A stretch of 64,000 nucleotides of DNA from Spirometra erinaceieuropaei (GCA_902702965.1 CACRXP010000302.1:515887-579886), one strand, 5' to 3'; shown: positions 23,535-34,482, counted from the first letter of the stretch. Notes: generated by a model not told the origin, from the letters alone. Translations and numbers: made by a program.

Positions 23535-23988
23535 GTATTTTAGCCCGCGCACATACTTTAATATGAAGATAGAAGGCTCGTCGGAAAAATGGAGTTTTAC
23601 TCGTAAATTTTCGAGCTGGTGACACCAACCCGTCGTCAGACGAAGTAAACAGTGGAGAAAGTGAACTGGCCAGAATAAATTTGCTGGCGTGACAGGGCCG
23701 CCATTGACAGGCAAGCAACTAATGTGTGAATGGGGGTGGACAGATAATTAGGCTGGGATCCGTGGCGGGGGAGGGAAGGGGGAACTGTTGCGGCTCCCTG
23801 TGTTGGAGGGTAGGGGGATGACGATTCAATGGAATTATGGGCAGCAGATTTAATGGTCGTCGAGCCGGCATGCGGGCGGAGATCAGTGAGCCCAACGTAG
23901 AGGTGTTACGAGTTGCAGTTGCAGTTCGCTGTGTCTGGGGGTGTAATGGGGTGACGAAATACTGCGATTCTACATGGCCCAGTGTGGA
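23535..23988 (-). mobile_element. PLE 3' flank with hammerhead-like motif
   Basis: Continues directly downstream (minus strand) of the PLE C-terminus ending at 23989. It includes a structured stretch at 23585-23655: TCGTC, CTGACGA, an 8-bp hairpin GGTTGGTGTCACCAGC, GAAA, then ...GACGA, which pairs with the first TCGTC. Confidence 0.5.
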
Positions 23989-24210
23989 TTAGCGGCTGTT
24001 GTTAGATCGTGGGCGCAAGTCAGTGAGCCGGGCACGCAGACCTTCGTAATGAGCATCTAGATCGACATGGCGATTGATGCTTGTCGTGTTAGAGTGCCAG
24101 GCTTCGAGGAATTCACGAGCGTGTTTGGTGTTCGCCATGGCAACAACTTCAGCTCCTTCCCAGTTGAAGCGATGGTCGCATTCAAGAGCGTGTGCAAATA
24201 CGAGTGGCAA
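23989..24210 (-). pseudogene. PLE C-terminal (GIY-YIG tail) fragment
   Basis: A 73-codon minus-strand frame reading HALECDHRFNWEGAEVVAMA, then KHAREFLEAWHSNTTSINRH and DLDAHYEGLRARL, to a natural stop. This HxxExDHRFNWE...REFLEAW pattern is the post-catalytic tail of PLE GIY-YIG endonucleases. It corresponds to HSTRSGHIFKFDEAEIL...LLESWF in the copy at 9476-10813, but belongs to a clearly different family. The catalytic GIY/YIG part and the reverse transcriptase are missing upstream; sequence above about 24220 is unrelated. Confidence 0.78.
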
Positions 24211-25232
24211 AGGGTCACGCTTACATATAATCGCCTATTTGCTTTGAGTTTGATGAAAATTACATACAATGTAATGAATTACGAAACCCAATGTACCTGA
24301 TAGGCCTTGTGCTTGATAGAAATTGTTAAACACAACATGAATCCCAGCCTAAAATATAGTTACATAAGTAGTGAATGTTTGAATTTTACATTTTTTCAGT
24401 CATGCGAGACATCCTTTGTTTTAATTCTATTTGTTATTGAAGATACGAAACATCGTGTATGGGAGATGGGTTAGTTCTACCCACATTGTTGTTTACATAG
24501 TTTTGGTAGACACCACAAAATGCTCTGATGTGCAGAACCGATTCAAAATGCTATTTCCGAAAATAGACTTATAGGTGTATCCTCATGTCTTAGAAGGACC
24601 TTTTGCCTAAATTCGGGAATTTTGTGAACGATTACGAACCCTCTCACTTAAGCTGTCTCGAAGTCGGTTTCGGATATTTTTTCACAGTTTTTCTACAGAA
24701 ATAACGTTTCAGAGTTACGTTTAATAGTTTTTCTTTTCCCTTCCCATCGGCGTGGCCTGATTTAAACTCACGGGCAGTCCGTTGCGGGCGCGTCAATTAC
24801 ATACTCTGTCCTGAGATTATCGATCGGTTTGTCATATGTGAAGGTCAACCGCGGAAACCGCTATCTCAGCCCGCACTAATATCGACAAGCGGTTTTTCCG
24901 TGCAACGCTGAATTTTAAATTTAGTAAGTGCCAAAATATCACGACTGTTTTGGGCCTTAGTCATGTGCTTTTGTACCGTGAGTGCCCTTGGGACGCCATT
25001 TAGTTACTTGTGTAACAACTTACGATATTGAGGACTACGCACACACAAGCACTCGATGCGATAAAGTACCCAGGAGAAGTTTTCCGCTTGTGGAAACGCT
25101 GAAACGGATCGCCAAGCCTCGGTCCAAACACGTTCGTATGAATGTAACAGGAAAAGAGTTTGAAATGCATGAGATCTGTGTCACGAGAGATAGGTACAGC
25201 AGTGCTAAGGGGAATAATGTTACGGGAATAAC
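24211..25232. other. No gene recognised
   Basis: AT-rich. The 103-codon frame at 24982-25293 runs into the palindromic element and is also open on the other strand; no domain. Confidence 0.35.
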
Positions 25233-26172
25233 TACAGTGCGTGACCGATCTCATAAAATGTTGGCCAAAAGTCTGGAATGCGTTTACGATTAGGAAGGAT
25301 TACTTAAGTAGAGTTGTTATACTGATTACAGAGCATTATAACCATGTAACATTTCGGACTCGCCAGAATATCCGCCTTTGGATGCACTTTTTGGCCACCT
25401 ATATAAACCACATTTGGTTAATTAATGACTTCTTAAATAGCATGCATTTTCATGTTGATTTTCGATGATCTTATAAATTCAAATAAATTTTACAGAAAAC
25501 TTGCACAAAATATGCTTTATTTTGCCCATTTGGTAGGAAATCACATTGTGTTCATATTTTATGTCCAAAGAAAGAGTGTATTTAGGTTTGAAAAAAATTT
25601 CCAATTATGAGATTTTTAAGACCGTGTGATGTACACGCATGCAAGACCGCACATTTTCTTTTACTAATTCTCCTCATGAAATGTACAACACAGTCCGGAT
25701 CCACTGCAAAATTTCACGAAATCTATGTAGTATCTTCTTAAAGGCATAGAGGAATATATGATTGTCCTTACGCGGAAAGCATGCACCTTGTAGACTGTAA
25801 TTGCTGAACGCTGATGCAATGGCAGATCAGGCTGGAAATTATTTGAAAATCGGGAAACTTCTTTAAAACCTCAAGGCACAATTTTTCGGGCATAAATTAC
25901 GAAGATACTGTAATTGCCTTCCAAATGAGCAAGATAAAGCATATTTTGGGCATGTTTTCTGTAAAATATACTTGAATTTACAAGACCATCGAAAACCAAT
26001 AGGAAAAATGCATGCTATTTAGGTAGTCCTTTTTTTCCGAATGTGGTTTCTGCAGGAGGTCAAGAGGAGGTTCATTCAAAAGTCGCCATTCTGTTGAGTC
26101 CGAAATGCTATATAGTTTTGCTGCAAATAATCAATATAACAACGTTACTTAAGTAATCCTTCCTAATCCGAA
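25233..26172. mobile_element. Palindromic TA-element, copy 5, cut by gap
   Basis: Left end TACAGTGCGTGACCGATCTC. The arms pair through ATTTTGCCCATTTGGTAGG on the left and the complementary region near 25910-25940. The right arm is present to TTCCTAATCCGAA and then runs into the run of N, so the right terminus is unseen. Confidence 0.85.
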
Positions 26173-26334
26173 NNNNNNNNNNNNNNNNNNNNNNNNNNNN
26201 NNNNNNNNNNNNNNNNNNNNNNNNNNNNNNNNNNNNNNNNNNNNNNNNNNNNNNNNNNNNNNNNNNNNNNNNNNNNNNNNNNNNNNNNNNNNNNNNNNNN
26301 NNNNNNNNNNNNNNNNNNNNNNNNNNNNNNNNNN
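26173..26334. other. Assembly gap (162 N)
   Basis: 162 undetermined bases. About 60-70 bp of the right tip of the palindromic element would be expected here. Confidence 0.99.
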
Positions 26335-26539
26335 TCCCGTTTTTCCTGGAAAAGGCTAGTTCTAAATGTCCTGAAACAATACTCCTCTGGTACCTTTGCC
26401 TAAAGTATTTTTAAGAATAAACTCAATCTTGCGAGAGCGTCGCACCCAAACTAACGCCAGTGACAGCGTTGCTTTGTCGATACACAACTAGTTTTTAGAG
26501 TCGAAAACTTTTCTGCCGAAGGAAACACGGTGCTCCTTA

Positions 26540-26725
26540 AATACTAAAGATATACAATATTAATATGTGGCACTATAATATAATAATTACTGTAATAATT
26601 ATAATAATGCTATCACGATATTACGATATAATTATAATATATAATATTGAATATTAGTGGTATATTAAATATTACATTAATATGGTGCGAGTCGACGGCG
26701 GACGAACCTTTATTCGATCACACAC
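26540..26725. repeat. AT-rich inverted flank, left
   Basis: An ATAAT/ATATT-rich tract followed by TGCGAGTCGACG and ACGAACCTTTATTC. The reverse complement is recognisable at 29355-29520 (GAATAAAGGTACGTC, GTTGACTCGCATAAC, then ATATT-rich), so this is an outer inverted repeat around the PLE at 27384-29306. Confidence 0.65.
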
Positions 26726-27383
26726 CTGAAGAGTAAGATTGTTTTTTGTTTGAATATGCTTGTCGATGCATTTTTTGTTGGAGCCTACACGATTACTGTA
26801 GTGCAGTTTGTGTCTTAACGCACAAAACACGGTGAAGGAAAATGGGATGATCATTTTGTGGGTGATTAGTGATGTGTCGTAAATTTAGAGACATTTCTTG
26901 AGATAGGTCAGTTACTGTAGTCTCCTGTGAAAAACTACGTGCGTCATTATTCGTGCACTCTTTCCTTATCCAAGACTTCGCTATCCGGGAAGTCAAAATC
27001 TTAAAAAATATAATTTTACCGAACCAGCAGTTTTTGTACCCTTCGAGGGAAGTTTTAAATAAAGTGGCGAGAAGGCCGGAATGCCAGTTTCTGACTTAGT
27101 TACCCTCGTTGATCGGCCATAAGCCAGATCCGGCCTGAAAAACCCCGGGACCTTAACCCAGACTAGCTGATCATCGAATATTTGAGTCAAACACCCTACC
27201 ACCTTAGTCATGAGTTCAAGTTCCGTCGGCTGAGATAGGAATGTTTGGTGTCACAGAGGATTGGCGTTCGGTTTTGCGCGCAATTTCTACAAGCTGAGGG
27301 TACAAAGAAATCCGGATTCTCCCGCGGTTTATCCTATGACCAACATAAACCGTTTATGCAACCTCAAAATTCTCAAATACAAG
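26726..27383. other. No feature recognised
   Basis: Short frames only. This 660-bp stretch separates the left AT-rich flank from the left PLE arm; the equivalent distance on the right is only ~50 bp. Confidence 0.4.
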
Positions 27384-27827
27384 TATCGCGTTCATCATCC
27401 CCCGAAGAAGACGAAGAAGAAGATAGGGCGCATTCATGAATCGAGTTATATTTGTACTGACGTTTCGGAAACCCTCTCGTTTCCATCATCAGAGTAATGT
27501 GTTGACAGTTCCTGCTGGTCTTGATTGCGTCAGCCTTGATACCTGCCTGGTATTATATCCGTGCGCGAGGCACGAACTCTGACCTGCCCGTTCGCCGCCG
27601 ATTAGCGTTGACCTCTCCACGATTGACCGCCGGTGGGCTCCTGCCACTAATGACCCCTTTGCGGCCGTCGTAATTGTTGGCGAGCCAACATGCTTGTCGG
27701 CCTCCACCTCGTCACTCACCGGACTGATCAGTTGTTGGGGCTCATGTGAGTTGATCTCAGCCTCGTGGGCGTCGCGGTGAGGTGGCGTCCCATGCTGGTC
27801 ACATGACCTCCGGCCGGCTTCTCTCCT
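27384..27827 (-). mobile_element. PLE left arm: inverted copy of the 3' end
   Basis: 444 bp, the near-exact reverse complement of 28863-29306, with only a handful of differences mainly near the inner end and one at the outer tip. The outer end is a GAA/GAC-rich stretch (CCCCGAAGAAGACGAAGAAG), followed inward by a hammerhead. A 76-codon frame here is the mirror of the frame inside the right arm and reflects only the duplication. Confidence 0.92.
27455..27496 (-). ncRNA. Hammerhead ribozyme, intact core (left arm)
   Basis: Mirror of 29194-29235: CTGATGA, helix II GGAAAC/GTTTCC, GAAACGTC, and helix I TACT/AGTA, all on the minus strand. Every core base of the consensus is present. A transcript leaving the element leftwards would carry it. 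Confidence 0.8.
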
Positions 27828-28862
27828 CTATCTGGATTAATTGCCGAAGCGGTTTCGCAGAGGCTTGAGCGGCTGGTCTTCGGCTCGTACTCCCCAAAAT
27901 TCTGGGCCAGATACGTCGACGACACTTTCGTTATCATCAAAAGGAGCGATGTGTAGACTTTCAAGGCACTGTTGAATTCAATCTTTCCCGACATCCAGTT
28001 TACTACGGAAGAAGAGCTCAACAATCAGCTGGCCTTCCTTGACGTACAAGTGAGAAAACTGGAGGACAGGAAGATAAGTACAACGGTCTACCGCAAGGCG
28101 ACTAACACCAGGCGAATCCTTCACTTCAAGAGCAACCACCCCGTTGGTCACAAAAGCAGTTGTGTCAGGACCCTCTTCCAACGCGTTGAAACACACTGCA
28201 GCGACGACAATGGGAGGAAGGAGGAGATTAATTACTTGAACGCCCTATTTAAAGCCAACGGTTATCCCAAGTCCTATATACGCAAGTGTCTTAAGAAGCC
28301 TCACGCTGAGTGGTCGGACGGAGAAAACCAGAAATTTTGGCTCGTAATCCATTATGTGAAAAACGTGTCAGAGGCGACGGAAAGAATCCTGAAGCCTTTC
28401 GGGATCGAAGTGGCTCACAAGCCAGAGTCAACAATCAGACAGCAAATAATGAGGCCCAAAGATCCGCTACCGGTGACAGAACAATCAGCGGTGGTCTACA
28501 GCATACCATGCCAAAACTGTGATGCAACGTATGTTGGTGTAACGGACAAACGTCTTGGCACAAGACTGCATGAGCACCAGCTTGCAATCAACCGCAAGGA
28601 CAAGCTGTCTATGGTTTATGGCCACGTCAAACATGAGAACCACAATCTTGTTTTTAAAAGGGCAAGGGTAATCGGCCGGACCAACGATAAGATGGCCAGA
28701 CTGATGCCCGAAAGTTGGTCCTCGACTGGCACACTCAACAGAGCCATAGATCTGCATCCCACCTATTAGGCGCTACGCACAAGGCCCGAGTCAGTGCGGA
28801 CAAGGCCGTCAGGACAGTCGAGCAAAGTGACGCGTGGCCGACAGCCGATGTCAGCAGAAAGT
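27828..28862 (+). pseudogene. PLE reverse transcriptase/GIY-YIG, 5' truncated
   Basis: The readable frame starts at 27831, immediately inside the left arm: SGLIAEAVSQRLE, then FWARYVDDTFVIIKRSDV with the YVDD catalytic box. An in-frame TAG lies at 27954-27956. The frame is then open to 28769: TFKALLNSIFPDIQF, NNQLAFLDVQV, SNHPVGHKSSCVRTLF, FKANGYPKSYIRKCL and HYVKNVSEATERILKPFG. The GIY-YIG core is AVVYSIPCQNCDATYVGVT followed by RLGTRLHEHQLA; the tail is MARLMPESW...LNRAIDLHPTY. The usual tail reads REFLESWFS..., so the C-terminus looks normal in length. Truncation removes motif A and everything upstream. Apart from one stop codon the copy is well preserved, so the insertion is comparatively recent. 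28770-28862 is 3' UTR leading into the right arm. Confidence 0.93.
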
Positions 28863-29306
28863 GGGAGAGAAGTCGGCCGGGGATCATGTGACCAGCATGG
28901 GACGCCACCTCACCGCGACGCCCACGAGGCTGAGATCAACTCACATGAGCCCCAACAACTGATCAGTCCGGTGAGTGACGAGGTGGAGGCCGACAAGCAT
29001 GTTGGCTCGCCAACAATTACGACGGCCGCAAAGGGGTCATTAGTGGCAGGAGCCCACCGGCGGTCAATCGTGGAGAGGTCAACGCTAATCGGCGGCGAAC
29101 GGGCAGGTCAGAGTTCGTGCCTCGCGCACGGATATAATACCAGGCAGGTATCAAGGCTGACGCAATCAAGACCAGCAGGAACTGTCAACACATTACTCTG
29201 ATGATGGAAACGAGAGGGTTTCCGAAACGTCAGTACAAATATAACTCGATTCATGAATGCGCCCTATCTTCTTCTTCGTCTTCTTCGGGGGATGATGAAC
29301 ACGATA
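28863..29306 (+). mobile_element. PLE right arm: sense 3' end
   Basis: 444 bp, the same length as the left arm. The sense 3' terminus of the element: a TATAAT-like stretch at 29133, a hammerhead at 29194-29235 and a TTC-rich tail (CTTCTTCTTCGTCTTCTTCG) before GAACACGATA. Confidence 0.92.
29194..29235 (+). ncRNA. Hammerhead ribozyme, intact core (right arm)
   Basis: TACT (helix I), CTGATGA at 29198-29204, one unpaired T, helix II GGAAAC/GTTTCC (29206-29211 with 29218-29223), loop GAGAGG, then GAAACGTC at 29224-29231 and AGTA. The cleavage triplet is GTC, with cleavage expected after C29231. Helix III is only AC/GT without a loop, the minimal type known from PLEs, and ACGT is self-complementary, which permits dimer formation. 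All consensus core bases are present. Confidence 0.85.
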
Positions 29307-29354
29307 GAATATCTGGACCTCGAATCTTTAGCCATATCAAATACAAGTGAGTGG

Positions 29355-29520
29355 TAGAATAAAGGTACGTCTGTCGTTGACTCGCATAACATTAATGCAA
29401 TATTTAATATATAAATATTATATAATATTACACATTATAATCGCATTATTATATTATAATATTATCCTTATTAAAATTTTGTATATTAATATTATTTATC
29501 TTTAATAGTGAATAAGCGCT
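29355..29520. repeat. AT-rich inverted flank, right
   Basis: Reverse-complement partner of 26540-26725: an AATAAAGGTACGTC / GTTGACTCGCATAAC lead, then an ATATT-rich tract. Confidence 0.65.
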
Positions 29521-31489
29521 ATGTTTCAGGTTTGGTTATGTTGCCTTCAATGCTGACTGTCTTATTTTGGGTTTTGAAATTATTATTACTCGCTATCCTT
29601 GGAAGTCTGGTTTCGTTAATGACTTCAAGAGGCCCGAGTGGTGCTTTCCTGCTGAAGCACTTTGATATCGAAGACATTAGGTTGCTTTCTAATCAATCCA
29701 GACTTTAAACTTACCAAGGTTAGGTTGCAAAGCTATGCGGTGCGTCCCTCTATCAAGCAGTTTGAATCTCATTAGCAGCAAATTATTGGGGTCACTAAAA
29801 AATAAAGCAGAAATAATTGTTCGGCGCTGATGGGCTGTCGGAATACTTCTGCATTGAGAAGAATTTAAATAGTCGCTATCTAAAATTCCAGCCGAGTTCC
29901 CTGCCATATGACCAATCAGAAAGCAGTCGCCGGCTTGTAAAATTTGAGATCCCTCTATTTCGGTCTGCGCTATATTTCTTATATGCAGAGGGGGGTGGGC
30001 TAACTGCACGGACGGAAATTCCTGCAATCTGTAATCCAAACAAGTAACAGTTATCCGGTTAAGTTACAGACTAATGGCAATGGGAATCTACACAGGCGGG
30101 AAACTTTCGCCCTGAGATGACATTTTGCAGATAGTTTAGAGCATTAAAACAACTACCGTTTTCTATGCGAGTAGTTCGCGTCGATGGATCAGAAGATTTA
30201 GCCGTAAGACTAGGTCATGTGAATTTTAACGCGCCATATGTCCGGTTATTTCACGATAAATTCGGCGTGACGCAAAGTTCAAGTAAATCCAGACGATTTT
30301 TGTTCTTCAGTATATGCCAACATCTGCCCAGCTGTTTAATTAACCTCAGCTGATTCGGCCAGTTTTTAAATCGGCCAAAAACGTCTTGATCGAATGCGAC
30401 CCGATTAGTCGAGATCTACTAAACGTCAAACATTAGGAGACAATAAGCTATCGGCGCTCAAGTATAAAAACATTTGCATCAATTCTAACCCTTTAAAGTA
30501 ATACATGCAGGTCAAAGTCCGCACACCAGTTCACGTACACCTTTTCTCAGCCGAATTATTTTTTGCTTGATAAGAATTCTGGTCGGTGTTTTGGAGGCGT
30601 CCGATATCGTTATGATGGGATGTTTTCGGAATTAACTTAGTATTCTGTTAAGTGGTTTCTCGTCGGATAATTTAAGACTTATCCCTTGTTCCACATCTCG
30701 ATACTTCTGAATGAGAAATTTTTAACGAAAATTGCTGGCCTCTTTACTATGCTTACCGTTCCCAACACCTGTATCTAAAACCAACAGCGTGGTTCAATCT
30801 ATAATATCTAAAACTGCAACCATTCCGTGCTACCCCGAGAAGTTTGGTAGTAATGTTTCTATGCTTCGGACTAGGGGACACATAGGCAAAGGAACCTCCA
30901 CCAACATGACGTGTTCAAACTGCGAACTTCTCGAGAGACGGCTGGGTGCTCCAACTATCGAACTACCAGCATCGGCTGTCGCCGATTTTGTGAAATTCGA
31001 TATTTCCTCCCTCCCGTCTTACAATCGAAATCTTCCATCATTTGTCACCTTTTATTGGCATAGTACTTAATTCGGTAAAGTAGCTATGTTTTTGTAATAT
31101 TTAGCACGCCGAGTAGCACATAACTGCGCTAAACACTTTCGTCTAAAATCGCTCGTTATTTTCATCCTCACTAACTTTTTATGACGCTATAAGGTCTTTT
31201 GATTCCGATAGACTTAAAGCTGATTTTAGGCAGATTTCGCATGCTTTTCAAACATGAAAAATCTTTCTGCCGACAATTGAAGTACATTTCTCCTGTACTT
31301 CTGCGGGACGCATTTAAATATTACTACTTTCCGTCCGGATGAAGAATAGTGCACTTTTTTTCTGTTCAAGCAACACAATTGCTTGGGATTGGGTTCACAA
31401 GTTCTCCAGCCGTTTATTGAAGAGTTGACTCCAAGTCCGTTGGGATCAAGAGTCATAAGAGCATTTGGAAACTTGAAAATTGCCCACCC
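29521..31489. other. No gene recognised (2 kb)
   Basis: Frames at 29508-29708, 29689-30047 (both strands), 30165-30353 and 30732-31070 were read. None shows a known domain. The 112-codon frame at 30732 is the longest; its composition (S/T/P-rich, few charged blocks) gives no family clue. Confidence 0.4.
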
Positions 31490-31800
31490 GAGACCTTCGC
31501 AGGTGACCTTTTGTGCAAAACAGTCTTAATAACCATAGAAGTGGAAGAGAGTATGCGCATCACAGAGTTCATCATCAGACACTGTTGGAGTGCAACAACG
31601 TGTGAACATTTATACCGTTGTGTTGTGATGGGGAGGGGGAGGGTTCCGTCCGTGGCTAAGTCTGGTTTGTGCTGCCTGGTCCACAATGGTCCCCCGGCGT
31701 GGTGACGGCGTTTGTTCTTCGTGGCGATGTGAGCTGCGCCACCTGGCTGCGTGGGCGGAGTGCCTGTTCAAAAGCTCAGACCAATAAAGCTATTGTCCCA
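31490..31800 (-). mobile_element. PLE end, probably with inverted tips
   Basis: Minus strand from about 31640: a TATAAATG-like box, then a CTGATGATG hammerhead remnant at about 31571-31580 without the GAAAC part. At the other side, on the + strand, CAAAAGCTCAGACCAATAAAGC (31769-31790) resembles the sense end of the same class (hammerhead 3' half plus AATAAAGC). The layout fits two inverted ends with almost no interior, but both are decayed. Confidence 0.5.
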
Positions 31801-32067
31801 ATGATTGTGCCTTCGTCCTCTTTTAAACCATAGAAGTTTCCAGTCCAACGAAGTCGGTTTTAATCTGCAAACTGACTGAAAACGCTCGTTTTCTGTCATG
31901 AAAACGCTTATGAGACACGAACTAGTTGCGTGTACAGCTGGAACGCGTCGTCTGTAGCTGAGTGATAGAGCGCCCGATGCGGAATCGAAGTGTCCGGCTA
32001 GGCACATTGTCTCTTGCTTGTATTCGTCTCTTATCAAAGGGGATATTTATAAATTTCTTCTCCAGCA
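31801..32067. other. No feature apart from a tRNA-like scrap
   Basis: GTCTGTAGCTGAGTGATAGAGCG at about 31952 has an A-box look, but there is no good B box after it. Otherwise nothing. Confidence 0.35.
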
Positions 32068-32921
32068 CATTTCGAAATCGCCAGGATGTCGGCTTTTGAA
32101 TGCACTTCTTTTTGACCTCCTACAGAAACCACACTCGGCAGAAAATGGCTACTTAAGTAGCCTGCATTTTCCTATTGATTTTCGATGGTCTTATAAATTC
32201 AAATATATTTTGTAAATAAACATACACAAAAATATGCTTTATTTTGCTCATTTGGTAGGAAATCACATTGTGTTCATATGTTATACCCGAAAAAAGTGTG
32301 TATTTAGGCTTTAAAGAAGATTTTTAAGGTCGTGCGAAGTGCATGCATGCAAGTGCGCAAATGTCCGTTTGCTAATGCTCCTCATGAAATGTACAACACA
32401 GTCCGGGCCCATTGCAAAATTTCTCTAACACTACGTGGTATCTTCTTAAAGGCATAGAGGAATATATGATTTTCCTTTCGCGAAAAGCATGCACCTTGTG
32501 GACTGAAATTACTAAACGCCGATGCAATGGCAGATCGGGTTGAAAATTATTGTGGAATTTGGAAACGTTTTAAAACCAAAATATACACTTTCTTCGGTCA
32601 TAAAATATAAAAATGCGATTTCCTACCAAATGAGCAAAAGAAAGCTTATTTTTATGCACGTTTTCTACAAATTTCATTTGAATTTATAAGACCATCGAAC
32701 ATAAATAGGAAAAATGCATGCTACTTAAGTAGTCATTTTTACCAAGTGCGGTTTCTGTAAAAGGTCAAAAAGAAGTGCATTCAAAAGCCGACATCCTGGC
32801 GATTCCGAAATATTACGCTGTATGATTATCAGTTTAATAACCCCACTTAAGTAATCCTTCATAATCGGAAACGCATTTTAGAATTTTGGCCAACATTTCA
32901 TGAGATCGGTCACACACTGTA
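32068..32921. mobile_element. Palindromic TA-element, copy 6 (left tip lost)
   Basis: Starts inside the left arm at CACATTTCGAAATCGCCAGG and runs to a good right tip, ATCGGTCACACACTGTA. It is closely related to copy 5 (shared CTCATTTGGTAGGAAATCAC). Some 130-140 bp of left tip are missing. Confidence 0.85.
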
Positions 32922-33269
32922 GGTCACTAACTGTACATGCTTTCGGAAGTTTGGCTGTCGTAATCGACTACGTCCATCGCACAGTGTCGTGAGGTAGTTT
33001 GTGAGGCAGCAGACTTAGACAGCACCCGCACACTCACTCTTCCACCGATCAATGTGGGGACGACCGGGGATGTGTTCGTCTCTCAGAAACTCCAACAGTC
33101 ATGGATTGTCCAACATGCTCACCCTCCAGCAACTGTAAATTCTTCACAATCTCCGGCAGCAGTGTGTCCACATTTTATCCTGCCGTACCATATTCGGTCA
33201 AGACACGCGTTGCGCTTTCAGGGTGTCCATTGACAAGAGATCGATGGCGTTCTATCGGTTGATGGCGAA
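32922..33269. other. No feature recognised
   Basis: GC-richer sequence without a domain or a repeat relationship that I could see. Confidence 0.4.
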
Positions 33270-34010
33270 GGTGTGGCATCTAACCTCTTGGGCCCTAACG
33301 CTAACCATGAACATGGCTGTAATGGGCAACTCTAACCCTGAACTCGTAAGCATTTAGGCTAATGCAAATCAAAACGCCAAATCGCACCTTCAGGATGTGC
33401 AGGATGGAGGGACGTTTCAGTAAGCTCGAGTAAATGAGTAATCGGCGAAGACCAGGGGAAGAACAGTGAGCATTTACGACTCATGTACCCTAGTCTGATA
33501 GCTGTACCCCAATGTAGGCTGTGAGGTCTTCACTTATAGTTCGAGTCAGCTCTGAACGCAAAATTTGGGACGAATGTATGTAACCTCCTGGGAAAACCGT
33601 AGTTAACTAGGACCTTAACACCAATCATGAACAGGGTTCTATTGGTGACCCTAACGCTTAACTCGAAAGCACTTAGAGAAAACGCGAACGGAAGCGCAAT
33701 CTTAACCCTAGGTCTTAAATCCCTAACCTCAAACCCTAATTGTAAACCCCAACCCTAGCCTCAACCACAAAAGCAGACTATAGTCCAAGCCTGATAACCT
33801 CACCTCCAGGAATAAGCAAACTCCTGCTACTAACTCTAACTCCAGTCGTATCCCCAACGCAAATCTTCAACCTGATCAGGGAAACTTTGACGTCAATAAC
33901 GCTAGTGAAGATTAAAATCCGCGTACCGACTTTTTGTCAGACAAACCATTATGAACCAGGGAACCGCCTTACAGACAAAGACAGTGGAGTCTGGAACGAG
34001 GTAAATTTGC
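33270..34010 (-). repeat. CCCTAA-like degenerate tract R3, left copy
   Basis: Degenerate CTAACCCTAA-type arrays, densest at 33640-33780, embedded in conserved phrases (AACCATGAACATGGCTGTAAT, TTGACGTCAATAACGCTAG). The reverse complement recurs at 35180-35640 in inverted order, ending with the S1 arm scrap AGACAAAGACAGTGGAGTCTGG. Confidence 0.75.
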
Positions 34011-34482
34011 CATCCCTATGTTATGTCTGAGTATTTGGTTTAAGGTTCTGCAGTTGGTCTACTGTTAGGGTTAGAGTTAAACTATTAAATCGATCTACAT
34101 TTTCAGAGTGAAGTGTTTTTTTCCGACAAATACTTAACAGTCACTTTTATTACTATATGCTATATATGCTATCTAACTCAAGAAACGTAACTACGACCAC
34201 TGACAGGATAATTTTTCCCGTTCAAAACTATACATTTTGCCCATTCGCTCAGCCTTTTTGGGGAAGTTTACTTTTATTTTGTATAGCACGTGTCTAAGCG
34301 TTTTTTATCATGCAAAGCGTTTATTAACTTGAGCACAGATCTAAGTTACTGTCTATTTGGGCGATATTTCATGTTAAAGGTCGTTTCAGGCTTCTTCTGT
34401 GGATTCGAGAGTGAGTCCTCGCGAGTTTTTCCAAACAGGACTTACCGCCCTTGAAATCTGAGGTAAACATAGAGTATGTACT
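34011..34482. other. No feature recognised
   Basis: AT-rich, no domain or repeat recognised. Confidence 0.4.

Noticed and set aside
28794..29201. 135-codon + frame in the right PLE arm
   Set aside because: Its mirror frame occurs in the left arm because of the inverted duplication. The sequence is the 3' non-coding end with a ribozyme and has no known domain.
30732..31070. 112-codon frame as a possible gene
   Set aside because: No domain, signal or homologous copy recognised; length is within chance for this window.
33640..33850. True telomere end
   Set aside because: Units are too irregular, interrupted by unique sequence and mirrored at 35341-35640; an interstitial array.
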